Source: Peronospora farinosa (taxonomy: Eukaryota > Oomycota > Peronosporomycetes > Peronosporales > Peronosporaceae). Taken from it: 64,000 nt of DNA. This document shows, in pieces, positions 9,098 to 20,016 of the stretch. The stretch spans positions 186,001 to 250,000 of the forward strand of contig CANTFK010000766.1 of the NCBI GenBank assembly GCA_947646735.1. The letters are read 5' to 3'. The notes beneath the pieces were generated by a model. The model saw only the letters and a list, made by a program, of their open reading frames with translations. It ran no database searches and was not told the DNA's origin. The number at the start of each line of letters is the position of its first letter. Within the stretch, counting starts at the first letter, position 1. A program made the position numbers and the translations under genes.

Positions 9098-10945
9098 TTA
9101 CTTGACACCGCAGTGGATCGTCGAAGTTGGGGTGGGTGTTGTGAAGCTATGATCCTTTTGAGTAGCTTTTATACCAGTAGGAGTTTGTTTAGCTTTCCAT
9201 TGAGCATCAGCGATGGCTTTTGCGTCCATGTATTCTTCTGGAGCGATAGGATTCGACTCGTAGTTGGTTTTGATCTTGAAGATGACCTCTTCATCACTGA
9301 ACTCGATAGCATCAGGTTTGAACCCGTTCGTGATGCAGGCCACTGTCACGTTACCGGATGCAATCTCATCTACCGTTTTGCCACAGATGGGGCGATTCGA
9401 GAGGAGATGGAAATTCTCGACAAACTCATGGGAGAAATCTTCAATACCGTAGTCTTTGTTGAACGCTTCGCACTCTGCGTACTGCATTTGCTGCATCACT
9501 AGATCCATGTTGCCATCAAAGCGGTCATATAGTCCATCGTACGCGGTTTGTGTCCATTGCCAGTAGTTTCCAGAATTGGCTTTTAAAAGACGTGCAGAAC
9601 CCGATGCATTGGTAGAGTCGTCCACGACGTAGTTGTCGGTGTGTGGAGTCACATTCGTCTCGTGGACGTAGCCGTAGTCAACATCTTTGGATGAATTGAT
9701 ATTAACTCCATTGTTAGTGCTCCCATTTACAACATAGGAGTCATCACTTGAGCTTGAGACAGAAGTTATAGGAGATGATGTCGCTGGAACGTTTGTACTG
9801 CTGAATGCTGCACAGATTTGACTATTGCTCAGCAACTGTTGCGTGATGATGTCTGGAAGTTCGTACGAGTACGAGTAGTCTCCAAGTTGTGCCACATCTC
9901 CGTAGTTCCACATCTCACTACCAGCATACGAGAAATATTTTCCAAGCGTCGGGTGTTCGCTAATGTCTATGATCTCACCATTCACAAGCACATTCTGCAC
10001 GATCTTTGCGTTGGGGCCGACACCCGACGCGCCACCACATGTGTCCGAATGTTTCGTAGACGCTTTGGATGCCGAAAGTATTTGCTCTTCGGTAAGAGGC
10101 ATCCCAAAGTGGCAGAGGTGGTAAACATGCAGATACATGTCAATAGCTGCGTGCCACGAGTAGAAAAAAATATCACGTGGCGATGCAAAGGTGACCATGA
10201 TGCCACCCACCGCATTATGAACTTCATTGTGCACTCCAAACTGAATGTTCGTGAGAAATGAGGCGTAGTCCGAGGAACTACGTACAGTGTTCAGGAACGA
10301 TGCAAACCCCGCGCCTGACGGCACAGGCTTTGTAGCCAAATCACTCCGAAGTGCGTAGCCGCACACCTTTGTGTCATCGCAATTGTGATTCAACGGATAG
10401 CCATCAATTGGGTACCCGGTAGACGTTTTGCCATTCAGCGTCAATGAGACCTTCTCACTCTGAGCTTTTTTGTTGCCTCCGATCTCTTGCAAAATGTCTG
10501 AGCATTCGTACAAGTTGTCACACTCCTTTGCAGCCTGGCGAACGAACGCAGCATGCACGTCGTAGTACGGCAGCGTCACACAAGCAAACTTTGGATCTTG
10601 GTCACGAAGGTAACTCTCCAGAGCGACCAAAAGACGTCGGTGCCAGGAGAAAAAACCGCAGGAACGGTGAGCTTGCGATTCTCCATTTGGATCGACATGG
10701 ATGGCAGCAAATTGCTCGATCACTCCATTCTGGATAGCAATGTCCATAGCTTCAAGGTAGAGGTCTTTTTCGCTTGATGTAAGTCTTGACCAAGACTTGC
10801 GGACTCGTTGACCCTGGTTGCAAGCTGCATTGCCACCTGCTCGAATCTCACCTTGTTCATTTGAAATGTTGGTCGGCAGTGAGGTGCTGACAAGTGCCGC
10901 TGCCAGGAGTAACACGAAGGATTGCAGTATGACAACTATGTGCAT
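9098..10945 (-). CDS. Secreted tyrosinase (type-3 copper protein)
   Basis: This 615-residue protein starts with a clear signal peptide (about residues 1-22). The tyrosinase domain occupies about 40-400. All six expected copper ligands can be placed: His83, His93 and His102 in CuA (within SCGFFSWHRR), and His239, His243 and His265 in CuB (FGVHNEVHNAVGG and FYSWHAAIDM). The spacings of nine residues (93 to 102) and four residues (239 to 243) are typical. Family enzymes oxidise phenols to quinones, which can cross-link wall proteins or make pigment. The C-terminal 200 residues hold a Ser/Asn-rich linker and a cysteine-containing segment. There is no membrane anchor. It is a tandem paralogue of the gene at 11726-15835, in the same orientation. 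Confidence 0.85.
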   Translation of the reverse strand: MHIVVILQSFVLLLAAALVSTSLPTNISNEQGEIRAGGNAACNQGQRVRKSWSRLTSSEKDLYLEAMDIAIQNGVIEQFAAIHVDPNGESQAHRSCGFFSWHRRLLVALESYLRDQDPKFACVTLPYYDVHAAFVRQAAKECDNLYECSDILQEIGGNKKAQSEKVSLTLNGKTSTGYPIDGYPLNHNCDDTKVCGYALRSDLATKPVPSGAGFASFLNTVRSSSDYASFLTNIQFGVHNEVHNAVGGIMVTFASPRDIFFYSWHAAIDMYLHVYHLCHFGMPLTEEQILSASKASTKHSDTCGGASGVGPNAKIVQNVLVNGEIIDISEHPTLGKYFSYAGSEMWNYGDVAQLGDYSYSYELPDIITQQLLSNSQICAAFSSTNVPATSSPITSVSSSSDDSYVVNGSTNNGVNINSSKDVDYGYVHETNVTPHTDNYVVDDSTNASGSARLLKANSGNYWQWTQTAYDGLYDRFDGNMDLVMQQMQYAECEAFNKDYGIEDFSHEFVENFHLLSNRPICGKTVDEIASGNVTVACITNGFKPDAIEFSDEEVIFKIKTNYESNPIAPEEYMDAKAIADAQWKAKQTPTGIKATQKDHSFTTPTPTSTIHCGVK

Positions 10946-11725
10946 TGTTGTCGCTAGACACGTTGTCGAAGAGAAGCTTCCGTGTTGAGTACTTTTACCA
11001 AAGGTGAGAATAGGGAAAATGACGACGTGGAACCAGAGCTCGCCGAGGTCACTGAGGCTGTAACAAGGCGATCGAGATGAACGGATCGCATCGGTTCAGC
11101 AAGAACGACAACACGGTGTTCTGATGTAGCTTGTCCTTTGACTTTCTGAATGCTGTGTAGTACTCCTAGATCCAGCAGAAGCCGGGGCCGGCAGTACTGC
11201 GATACCTCAAACTTTGGCATCGAATTGGCGTATGAGGTGCGATCCATGCTTCAATTGAACGGTATGACTACCCGATCAGAGAAATACGAGCAGAAAGTAT
11301 ATCCAAAAAGCGGTAGGCTGTCTTGTTGCATGATATCTCACATCCTTAGGTACAAGAATTGGTAGAAGATGACATGTCGATCATATCGTCATGCGCCACC
11401 TCATTTGTCTGAATCGATTCAGAGCTTTGAGTAGGTTTTGCTTGGTACGAATCAAATGCAATGTTATAGCCGTTGAAGCGATTCGATGTCCATAGTCTAG
11501 TCTATTTAAACGCAAACAAACCGATCATGTACACTTTGTTGGCTTGAATATCAATGATACCACGATCTGAAGCATGTGATACTTTGAAAAGATGCCAGTG
11601 GCTTCATTGAACAACAGTTTAAACAAGCTGTGCACAGTGTTAGAGAACCAGACAGCAGAACCCACCTGTACATCTCGCCACTACAACGTCGCCATCTCAT
11701 CACAAGTACAAAAGATGTGGTCCGC
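10946..11725. other. Intergenic region between the two tyrosinase-type genes
   Basis: About 780 bp lie between the start of the intact tyrosinase and the stop of the tyrosinase-like gene. I see no supportable gene or repeat in it; it must hold the promoter of the downstream tyrosinase. Confidence 0.5.
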
Positions 11726-14700
11726 TTACAACCGCGTTGAATCAGTGTTCGGGGTTGTAGGCTGGATGTAGTACGCGCCGGGTGATGCAACGGTATTGCT
11801 AGGACGCTGCTTCATCTTGAAAACAGTGAAACCGGCGAGAGCAACAACAGTGGCGACAGCGGCACAAATACTCAGAACCAGAGTAGCACCTCCATTGCCC
11901 GAGTTCGAGTTTGAGTTCGAGTTGCCCGAGGCCAATGTCGTGGCAGCGTAGGACGTGGAGAGTTTCTGGTTAGACGACGATAAAGCACTTTGATGCTGCT
12001 TCTCAATGGTATAATCCTCCTGTTGGTCTGTAGACGCAGTCGTAGCGGTCTTGATTCCAGTCGTCGTCGAAACATCCGTCGCGGTTTCCTCCGATGGTCC
12101 AGTGGTGCATGGAGCTGCCGCAGACTTCGTCATCTCTGGCGTGGCACTATAGAGCGAAGTGTGCTTGTCCGTTTCTGACGTGGCGGGGGAACGAGTTGCC
12201 ATGTAAGTCGCCGTGGTCGGAGCTGGCGTCGGAGCAGCTTTCCTCATGTCAAAAACACAACCCCAGACACCAGTATGAGTCTTGGCACACCGGGCATTCT
12301 CAGGTGCGATGCAAGTGCTAGAGTTCTGGTAGCTGGCCAGCGTGTCGTGGCAGTCTCCGACAGCAACGTCACCCTCCATAGGACACATAGAGCCATTCGG
12401 TGAGTCACCAGAACCACTGCAGATTGGTCCAGCAATGCAGTAGGTTGCATCACCTTCCACAGAAACATTGATGCATGTTTCAGAATGCTTCATCGTAGGA
12501 ACAGGAGCAGCACCAGGCATTGTAGGGGCAGCACAAGGACATGGCAACGTCGGCGCAGGAGTAGGACACGGCATCGTAGGCACAGGAGTATCGCCGGTCA
12601 TTACATGCACGGGAGTCATGCCGGGCGTCGTAGGGACAACAATCACGACGAGCGTCGTAGGGGCTGGAGTCGCGCCGGGCATTACTAGGGCATAGGTCCC
12701 GCTGGGCATCACAGGAGAAGGAGTCGCGCCAGGCATCATTTGGACAAGAGTCACGCCGGGCATCACAAGAGAAGGAGTCGCGCCGGGCGTCACAGGAACA
12801 GGAATTGCGCCGGGCATTAAAGGAACAGGAATTGCGCCGGGCATCACAGGAACAGGAGTTGCTCCGATCATCATTTGATCAGGAGTCGCGCCGGACATCA
12901 TCTGAGCAGGAGTCGCGCCGGGTATCACAGGGGAAGGAGTCGCGTCAGGTGTCGTAAGAGAAGGAATCGCGCCGGGCATTACAGGGGCTGGAGTAATGCC
13001 GGGCATCATAGGGGCAAAAGTTGCGACGGGCATTTCAGGGGCTGGAGTCGCGCCGGGCATCACAGGGGCTGGATTCGTGCCGGGCATCACAGGGGCAGGA
13101 GTTGATCCGAGCATCACTTGAGCAGGAGTCGCGCCGGGTATCATTTGAGCAGGAGTCGCGTCGGGCATCACAGGGGAAGGAGTCGCGTCAGATGTCGTAA
13201 GAGAAGGAATCGCGCCGGGCATTACAGGGGGAGGAGTCGCGCCGGGCATCACAGGGGCAGGAGTCGCGCCGGGCATCACAGGGGCAGAAGTCGCGCCGGG
13301 CATCACAGGGGCAGAAGTCGCGCCGGGCAACATTTGTGCCGGAGTCGCGCCAGGGGGTGTCGCACCTGATATGGTTTTAGGAGTCATAGCCGTATTTGAT
13401 GCGGCCGGGGAGGATGATCCCGTAGCTGTAGTTAGATCACCCGATCCTGCAGTCACCGTTGAATGGACAGAATCGCCCTTCGTGGTTGCGGTGGTCTCGT
13501 CGTTTGGATGCGTAGTTGTACTGACAGATTTACCGTTCGAGCCTGTCATTTTCGTCTTCTGACCCGTAATAGTCTTCGTGTTTCCTCCCAATGTAGACCT
13601 CACATCGTCAGCGGAAGATGCCTCAGACAGGGTGTCCGATGCATTAGCCGCCGTCGTCGTGGTAGTGGTCGTGACAGTATTTGAAATACCGGCGTTCTGC
13701 TGCGTCATGCTCGTCGTCTTCGACATGATGTAGCCAGTGTTCACAACAATGGAGGATGTCTCATTGTTGCCTAATCCACTGTTTGACGTGATGGTGATGT
13801 TGTCCAGTGATTGCTCCGTCGAGTCGAGGTCGTTTTGCACCTTCTGGGTGTAAGACCTACGGATGTACGAAACGTTGCGGGTGAAGACGCGCTTGTATGA
13901 CGTGAGGATGGTCTTGATCACCGTTGAGCTAGCAAATTTCAAGCTTTTAGATGAGTAGGAAGTCGAACGAACTGCCAATTGCAACAGACCGCTACGCATA
14001 AGGTCCATGCGCTGTCCACAGTCCACCCGGTCTGTCACCAGGTTCTTGTCCGTCACGAAAGTGGACGTTAGATTGGACAACCCATAAACACTTTCGAACG
14101 TGTAGCATTCAAGAAGCTTCATATGCGTCGCCACCAAATCCACATTACCCTCGAAACGAGTGTACAAACCGTTGTATGCGGTAGATAACCACGCCCAATA
14201 GCTACCAGACGTAGCGACAGACACCGTAACATTGCGAGCCACCGATTTCGTGCCCACCATCACGTTCATCACCATGTTCGACATTTTCGAGTAAGTAGAG
14301 TCGATGGAGCCCGAAGTAGCTGAGGCAGACGTACTGATGATACCATTGTGTTTGGTCGTAATCGCTCCGTTGCTATAGTATGCCTTGTAGCCTGTGTAGC
14401 CATTCGAGACAATGGTACCCTCGCCGAAGACAACATTGCCGGTGCTGAAATTGCCCAAGTATGTGTAGTTATATCGGCTCATAAGTTGACCAGTGGTAGC
14501 CGTTGAATAAGCCGTCGATGCTGATGAGCGGTTTGATGTAGTGGTCACCTTGCTCACTTTAGTCGTCGTCACTTTCTTGCCGTTCACAATCTTAGTCGTC
14601 GTGGTGGTTCGGGTGGTGGTGGATGTCTTGGTCGTCATCGTGCTCTTGACAGCAGTAGCATTCAACGTCGTGTACGTGGCAGCAAATGCACGATTAAATC

Positions 14701-15835
14701 CTGTACACATGTCATTGTTGCTCAAGATTTGCTGACGAAACATCTCGGGCAGTTCATACGTGTACGAATACTCTCCAAGCTGCTGAATACTAGCGTAATT
14801 CCAGTTTAAATTACCCGTGAAGGCAAAGAACTTGCCAAGCTTCGGATGCTTTGACACGTCCACAAGTTCACCGTCCACTTTGATCCTCATAACTAGAGGT
14901 GTCTCGGCATCAACGCCGGCCACGCCACCACAAGTTTGTGTGCTATTGGCAAACACCTCGAGCGACTCAACAATCTCATCATTAGTAAGAGGGACACCAA
15001 TACGGCACAAATGATACACGTGCCAATACATATCAAGAGACGTGTACCACGAGTAGTAGAGCACGTCATTTGCAGCTGCTGCCGTGGCAAATGTACCTCC
15101 AATTGCATTAAGTACTTCATCATGCACGCCGTATTTGATTCCCTGCAAGAACGTTGCATAGTCGACCGACGTGGCGACGATACTTTGAAATGTACTGAAA
15201 CTTGCAGCACTTGGGATGAACTTTGTCGACAGATCGTTACGCACGACGTTCTTCGACGAGAACCCGGTAACAACATACCCAGTCGCTTCAATACCATTGA
15301 ATGTCGACGTTGTGATCTTGTTTGACTTGACATTGCCACCAAGTGCTTGAAAGATATCACTACAGTCAAACATATTGGTACAGTCTCCATTCACTGCCTT
15401 TAAGTATGCAGTGTGCACGTCATAGTAATGCAATGTAAGACAAGCAAAACGTTCGTCAAGTGTACGTAAGTAAGACTCGTAGGCTAACAAGAGACGGCGA
15501 TACCAGCTGAAAAACGCACAAGAATATTCACCTTGAGCTTGACTCAATGAATCAGCAGCAATTGCAGCAAAAGCTGCGACCCCACCGTCAGCAACTGCTA
15601 GTTTAGTAGCTTCAATGTAGAGAGCTTGTTCATCGGAACGAAGGGCACTCCATGGCTTCCGTACACGTTCAGAGCCACAGAGGTCATTACCACCGGGTAA
15701 TCCCGTGATATTACCAGCTGCACTGAGGATGGTCGGGTAATACACGTCTGTAGTGGTCGTGGTCGACTGAGAGACCGAAGACGCTGCAAAAAGCAGCATT
15801 GTTCCAAGTACCACTATTGCAGATGGAAGTCTCAT
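11726..15835 (-). CDS. Tyrosinase-like surface protein with degenerate copper sites, mucin-like repeats and membrane anchor
   Basis: This is a 1369-residue paralogue of the neighbouring tyrosinase. Order: signal peptide (about 1-22), tyrosinase-like domain (about 45-390), Thr/Ser-rich linkers, a second conserved block (about 535-700), a Pro/Thr/Met repeat region (about 822-1115, unit close to M-P-G-A-T-P-A-P-V), a Cys-rich segment (about 1115-1200), a Ser/Thr stalk, one membrane span (about 1315-1338), and a short cytosolic tail. Aligned to the paralogue, five of six copper His are replaced (Ala93, Glu103, Tyr112, Leu242, Tyr264) and only His238 remains. The fold is kept around SCAFFSWYRR and YGVHDEVLNAIGG. 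It is therefore unlikely to bind a normal type-3 copper pair. A structural or binding role at the cell surface is inference. The Thr-rich parts are probable O-glycosylation regions. Confidence 0.8.
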   Translation of the reverse strand: MRLPSAIVVLGTMLLFAASSVSQSTTTTTDVYYPTILSAAGNITGLPGGNDLCGSERVRKPWSALRSDEQALYIEATKLAVADGGVAAFAAIAADSLSQAQGEYSCAFFSWYRRLLLAYESYLRTLDERFACLTLHYYDVHTAYLKAVNGDCTNMFDCSDIFQALGGNVKSNKITTSTFNGIEATGYVVTGFSSKNVVRNDLSTKFIPSAASFSTFQSIVATSVDYATFLQGIKYGVHDEVLNAIGGTFATAAAANDVLYYSWYTSLDMYWHVYHLCRIGVPLTNDEIVESLEVFANSTQTCGGVAGVDAETPLVMRIKVDGELVDVSKHPKLGKFFAFTGNLNWNYASIQQLGEYSYTYELPEMFRQQILSNNDMCTGFNRAFAATYTTLNATAVKSTMTTKTSTTTRTTTTTKIVNGKKVTTTKVSKVTTTSNRSSASTAYSTATTGQLMSRYNYTYLGNFSTGNVVFGEGTIVSNGYTGYKAYYSNGAITTKHNGIISTSASATSGSIDSTYSKMSNMVMNVMVGTKSVARNVTVSVATSGSYWAWLSTAYNGLYTRFEGNVDLVATHMKLLECYTFESVYGLSNLTSTFVTDKNLVTDRVDCGQRMDLMRSGLLQLAVRSTSYSSKSLKFASSTVIKTILTSYKRVFTRNVSYIRRSYTQKVQNDLDSTEQSLDNITITSNSGLGNNETSSIVVNTGYIMSKTTSMTQQNAGISNTVTTTTTTTAANASDTLSEASSADDVRSTLGGNTKTITGQKTKMTGSNGKSVSTTTHPNDETTATTKGDSVHSTVTAGSGDLTTATGSSSPAASNTAMTPKTISGATPPGATPAQMLPGATSAPVMPGATSAPVMPGATPAPVMPGATPPPVMPGAIPSLTTSDATPSPVMPDATPAQMIPGATPAQVMLGSTPAPVMPGTNPAPVMPGATPAPEMPVATFAPMMPGITPAPVMPGAIPSLTTPDATPSPVIPGATPAQMMSGATPDQMMIGATPVPVMPGAIPVPLMPGAIPVPVTPGATPSLVMPGVTLVQMMPGATPSPVMPSGTYALVMPGATPAPTTLVVIVVPTTPGMTPVHVMTGDTPVPTMPCPTPAPTLPCPCAAPTMPGAAPVPTMKHSETCINVSVEGDATYCIAGPICSGSGDSPNGSMCPMEGDVAVGDCHDTLASYQNSSTCIAPENARCAKTHTGVWGCVFDMRKAAPTPAPTTATYMATRSPATSETDKHTSLYSATPEMTKSAAAPCTTGPSEETATDVSTTTGIKTATTASTDQQEDYTIEKQHQSALSSSNQKLSTSYAATTLASGNSNSNSNSGNGGATLVLSICAAVATVVALAGFTVFKMKQRPSNTVASPGAYYIQPTTPNTDSTRL
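12490..13368 (-). repeat. 27-bp in-frame repeat array (M-P-G-A-T-P-x-P-V) inside the tyrosinase-like gene
   Basis: About thirty imperfect 9-residue units follow one another. Their sequence varies most at the Ala-Pro pair. On the opposite strand the array makes spurious Arg/His-rich frames. The units near 13230-13330 are the most alike, suggesting recent copying there. Confidence 0.85.
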
Positions 15836-18382
15836 GGGTACAAGAAGAGATTACTGTATTTATCCTACTTAGTCCTTTGTCTTGAAGGCCAATGAAAGAA
15901 TGAAGTGCATGAAGGAAGAAGCAGGAAGAGAGCTAGTGATCAACGGCGGCATTCTTGACTAGAGATTTGTATGCATTACCACCGCGTATCATTATAAAGA
16001 TGCTATTGGCACAAAGATTAAACAGTGGGATATTGCGGATCCACAGTAATGTGTCGTCTGCTAAAAGAAGAACGACCGAAAGTTGCAGAAACATTCCTCG
16101 TCGTGGTCTGTACCCAAAAGAGTAATTGCACTAAGATTCCCATACTTGGTATTCACCCCTGTCTTCAATCGCTATTGCACAAACAACACTGCAATGTCGA
16201 CGCGCTATGGTTGTAATAGTGTTTATTTTGATTTAATAGTCGCACTGAAATTCTCTCGGGGAGGCGAGATTGGCAATTTTTCAATCGGCAGACGAAGCAA
16301 CCCAGCACGCACGTCCATAGCGTCTATAATTTAGAAATGGCGCAATCAATTGGTGTCATTGGATTCTCGTTTGTTGCTTAACAAGTACAAAAAACAAGTT
16401 GCGCCGTCTCTATATGATAGTTGCACTTACTCCCAATAGCAACGCTAAAGTCGTGACACATGTAACAATGCCTCCCGGATCTGCATTCTTATTCAATGGA
16501 TTGGTCGTATTGCAATGAACGTTGGCTGGTTCAGTGTCAACGGTACAAATTTCGAGCATACAAATTTCATACCTACGCTGAAGCCATTCGTCACAAATTT
16601 AAATTTTCTATCACCAACATTCTGGCACTTGTGTAGAAACCATGCTTCTTTGTCTGATCTGAAGTTTCTATATTCCAGCAGCTCACTATCCTGTAAAGCA
16701 GAAAAAGGGCAAGTGGCTTCAATATTTGCAACGATACCCACTGGCACCCAAAAAAAGCGTCTCAACTTGGTCGCCATCTTCTTTTCCATGAGATCATGAA
16801 TCGATAGACAATTGAAGTATCGCATCAGTAGCTATAGATCAAGCAGCAAAAGATTGTGACAGTGAGCTTCCACGATTCGACAGAAATCAACAGTCGCGTC
16901 GCTGACGATCACCATATGATGATGACATAAACTGGCTCTCAAATCCTTATGATTGTTAAAAAAAGGGGTTCAAATCCTTATGATTGTTAAAGAAAGGGGT
17001 TTAGATCCTTATGATTGTTAAAGAAAGGGGTTCAGATCGTCTATTTCCATGGTGCAAGATCTCTAGAAAGTCTTGTCCGCGACGGTTTGGCCCAGCAATA
17101 TATCGTCGTGGCTAGTCATCGTATAAAGTAGTGGCATTATGGGGTCGCGCTGTAGCAACTCGATGCATGCATAAAGCAAGGCATCATTTGTGACTGACGC
17201 AATATGATGATGCTTTCTTCAAGCGATTGCTCGGAGCTGACAAAGGCACAAAGCATCATTGTCTTTTATAGGCGTCTTTCGTTTGTATATGATGCGCGGT
17301 CGCCAAACCGACGGCACGTATCGTGGAATGTAGCCCCCTTTATGACCACATGCGCGGTCTGTCGAACTTTGATGGCTCGATCACCAGAGCGATGACGCGT
17401 GCTTTGGGGACGCTACCAGCTGGTGGGTCTGCTGTTCGCACGACCGGTAGCTGCGCGAAATGCATGTCCGAGACATGACACCACCTGCTTTGGCTCCCGT
17501 GGAAGAGAGGATCCGGTCGAAAAGGGGTGTCCGTGATTCGAGGCCTGAGGCTTGGATTGGCTTGAGCTCGACCGCAAAAACTTGGAAATGTCCTTCTAGT
17601 TGCTATAGATATGTCAAGGAATGCCGATTCAGTACCCGGCCTCAGTTTTGAAGCACCACCTGCTCCCTGCATGTGCAGGAACTTGATTGTCCGCTTCCAA
17701 ATGTGGGCTTTCGAGCAACAATGGCCAAGCGACGAAGGCCTTCAAAGAGGCTATCGCCATACCGGGAAGTAGACACAGGAACCTCTTCGTCTGTTAGGTG
17801 TACTGTATAATCCATCAGGCTGTAATAAGGGAAGCAGCATCTGCTCAATTCAGGCGATGGCGAGACCGTTGTCGCTTTCTTGACACCGCTAAACCACAGG
17901 GTGTCATGCCAATTGTGTCACATCAAGTGCTATGACCACAAGATGAGATACCGTATGAATTGCCCGACATTTGTTGGCATTTGCACTCCTTTTACATGTA
18001 AAAGATGCTCAGATATACGTCTTATAGTCGTAGAACGTCGGAGTTTGGAATGTTGATATGGCTAATGATAGCTGCATGTGCTAGTGCTGGTGCTGGTACA
18101 GTCATTCGTAGTGTATTCACGTACTTTGGCTACTCAAAGAGCACTTTGAAGATTCATGGCAGGTATAAAGCACCTTCCGACACTTCCTACCGTCTGCATT
18201 GAATCATCTTGTCACCAGCAGCAACTGACTAGAAAGCCTACATGACATGGTAGATTGCATTGTCATCTCGACCTTGTAAGAACGAAAATGACCTGATGTC
18301 CATCTCTCTCTTTGCTGCTGCCTTATCACCTTTCATCGCTTTACGATCGCATTTGTCCTGTAACTATAACTAGTGTGTTGTC
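15836..18382. other. Gene-poor stretch of 2.5 kb
   Basis: There are only short open frames, none with a recognisable domain or supported start, such as 16493-16825 (minus) and 18005-18202 (plus). A 31-bp tandem triplet at 16941-17033 is the one clear structure. The DNA at about 17300-17700 is richer in CG-containing words than its surroundings and may be decayed mobile-element sequence, but I cannot identify it. Confidence 0.5.
16941..17033. repeat. 31-bp tandem repeat, three copies
   Basis: The units start at 16941, 16972 and 17003. Each contains ATCCTTATGATTGTTAAA and ends in a GGGGTT run. The copies differ at only a few positions. Confidence 0.9.
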
Positions 18383-19489
18383 TTAAAATTCCACTTCTTT
18401 GCTTGCTCCTTGCAAGTAATTCATTCGTGGTGACTGCAAGCTTACTCTCGAATCCAGAGCGTTTGTAGTCTCTACAGACTCACTTCTCTTCTTCAAGAAC
18501 GTCGACTTTATCTTATTGCTTGACTCTGCCTTCGTGTTTCTCGAGTAAAGTCGGCAGAAAGATTGATGCAGAATACTCGAGTACGACGATGGCAAGAAGT
18601 CGGACTCCCGTGTAGTGTTGTTTGCAGACTGATCAGTGATAGAAACGTTCGGGTGCTCCTTTTCGTTTCCAACGTACGATACGGCATCAATGGAGAATCC
18701 AAAGCCGCTAGTTCCAAAACTTGCAAACTCGTCGTCAATGGCACTGCACCCGGTTATGTGGAATTGAATGACTATGCCAAAGGCGGAGATCATCATGATT
18801 CCTGCGAGGTATCCCCACCGAATAGTGTACACCAGGTCGTCGTCTGCGGTATGAGTAGAGTACTTGTCCAAGTTGTTCAAGAATGGAAAGTCGCCGACGA
18901 AAAAGCTGACACCCCACACTAGGATTGCAGCGCCAAAGGTGCTGATCCCGACGATGTCCATTGGTTTGCCGTACTTGAGTTCAAACGTTGCAAACACGAC
19001 GGCCAGGACCACACATAGAATAGTGAACAGCTCGTGCGTATGACCAGGCAAGACATAATATCCTGCCGAGTTGGTTACGATCATAGCAAGCGTCATGCCT
19101 CCCGCTACACCGGCGATGAAATTGCTCTTTGGATGGACCCAGATGGCCATGCCACCACATATTGCACCACCTACAACGAATGCGACCCAGGAACCGGCAC
19201 GCCAAAAGGACTTGTCGACAAGCATGCGCTCCGTAGTCACAGCAATGCCAATGGCACCAAGAGCGAACCCAATGGTGAAAACAGTCTCATACATGAAGCG
19301 ATAGCCGACAACAACCATTCCACTACCGGCGAAAACGGCCACAACTGCAAGCATAATTCCGCACAAGTTGGTCCCGTTAGTTGAGTCGAAGATTGACTCG
19401 TCCGCTACTGACGTCCTCTTTGCTGCGCAGGACGCAAGAAGCGCCACTTGCAGCAATAACATAATGAAAAGCATTGACATACGTGCCAT
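18383..19489 (-). CDS. TMEM198-like (DUF4203) seven-pass membrane protein, copy 1
   Basis: This 368-residue protein has a cleavable-looking signal segment (about 1-23), followed by a run of seven hydrophobic spans up to residue 245. The pattern GYRFMYETVFTIGFALGAI and the Gly-rich spans VGGAICGGMA and AGVAGGMTLAM are those of the TMEM198/DUF4203 family. The cytosolic-type tail after residue 245 is Ser/Lys-rich and unrelated to copy 2. The biochemical role is not settled; animal TMEM198 has been linked to Wnt receptor phosphorylation. Its paralogue lies 527 bp away in the same orientation, which points to local duplication. The ATG at 19489 immediately precedes the signal segment. Confidence 0.75.
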   Translation of the reverse strand: MARMSMLFIMLLLQVALLASCAAKRTSVADESIFDSTNGTNLCGIMLAVVAVFAGSGMVVVGYRFMYETVFTIGFALGAIGIAVTTERMLVDKSFWRAGSWVAFVVGGAICGGMAIWVHPKSNFIAGVAGGMTLAMIVTNSAGYYVLPGHTHELFTILCVVLAVVFATFELKYGKPMDIVGISTFGAAILVWGVSFFVGDFPFLNNLDKYSTHTADDDLVYTIRWGYLAGIMMISAFGIVIQFHITGCSAIDDEFASFGTSGFGFSIDAVSYVGNEKEHPNVSITDQSANNTTRESDFLPSSYSSILHQSFCRLYSRNTKAESSNKIKSTFLKKRSESVETTNALDSRVSLQSPRMNYLQGASKEVEF

Positions 19490-20016
19490 GTCCTAAGAAA
19501 TGCAGGGACTACTGCACGGAGCTATGAAATTTGGAAAATGCCAACTCGGTACGCTTGTTGTGTTGCATGTGCTTCGTTGCACCGATTCTAGGCGCCATGC
19601 GACTTCAGCTCAGCTACTATCAAAACACATGACATGAGGCATATTTGACGAACTTGTGAGCCAGTCGAACACTTTGCCTAACTAAAACTCTATACAAGAG
19701 GTGGCTGAATGGCAATGGAGATTGCAATGCAATGGGATCGATCATACAGCTGGCACTAACGCTGCCAAAGAAACAGTGGGTCCACTAGACAACAATAAGA
19801 TGAAAGAGGTTAGAGATGTCACGGACGAAACTTGGACAGGTGCAAACGACACACACATTCAAGTGGGTTTCTGTTAGCATTATTTATTGATAAAGTTTGA
19901 AAGCTGCAGGTATCAAGGCCACTCGCCTTGTATTACATCCGAATCTGGTTGCCTTGTACTTGTGTATCACTCACAAGCGCCTAGAACTAAAACACTTGGT
20001 GTCTCCGTAGCATAAA
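19490..20016. other. Spacer between the two TMEM198-like genes
   Basis: These 527 bp hold no open frame of note and no repeat that I can see. The spacer should include the promoter of copy 1 and the 3' end of copy 2. Confidence 0.5.

Noticed and set aside
12875..13369. Arg/Ser/His-rich frames opposite the tyrosinase-like repeats
   Set aside because: Shadows of the 27-bp repeat.
16493..16825. 110-codon minus frame in the gene-poor stretch
   Set aside because: The opposite strand is equally open, and there is no domain and no promoter support.
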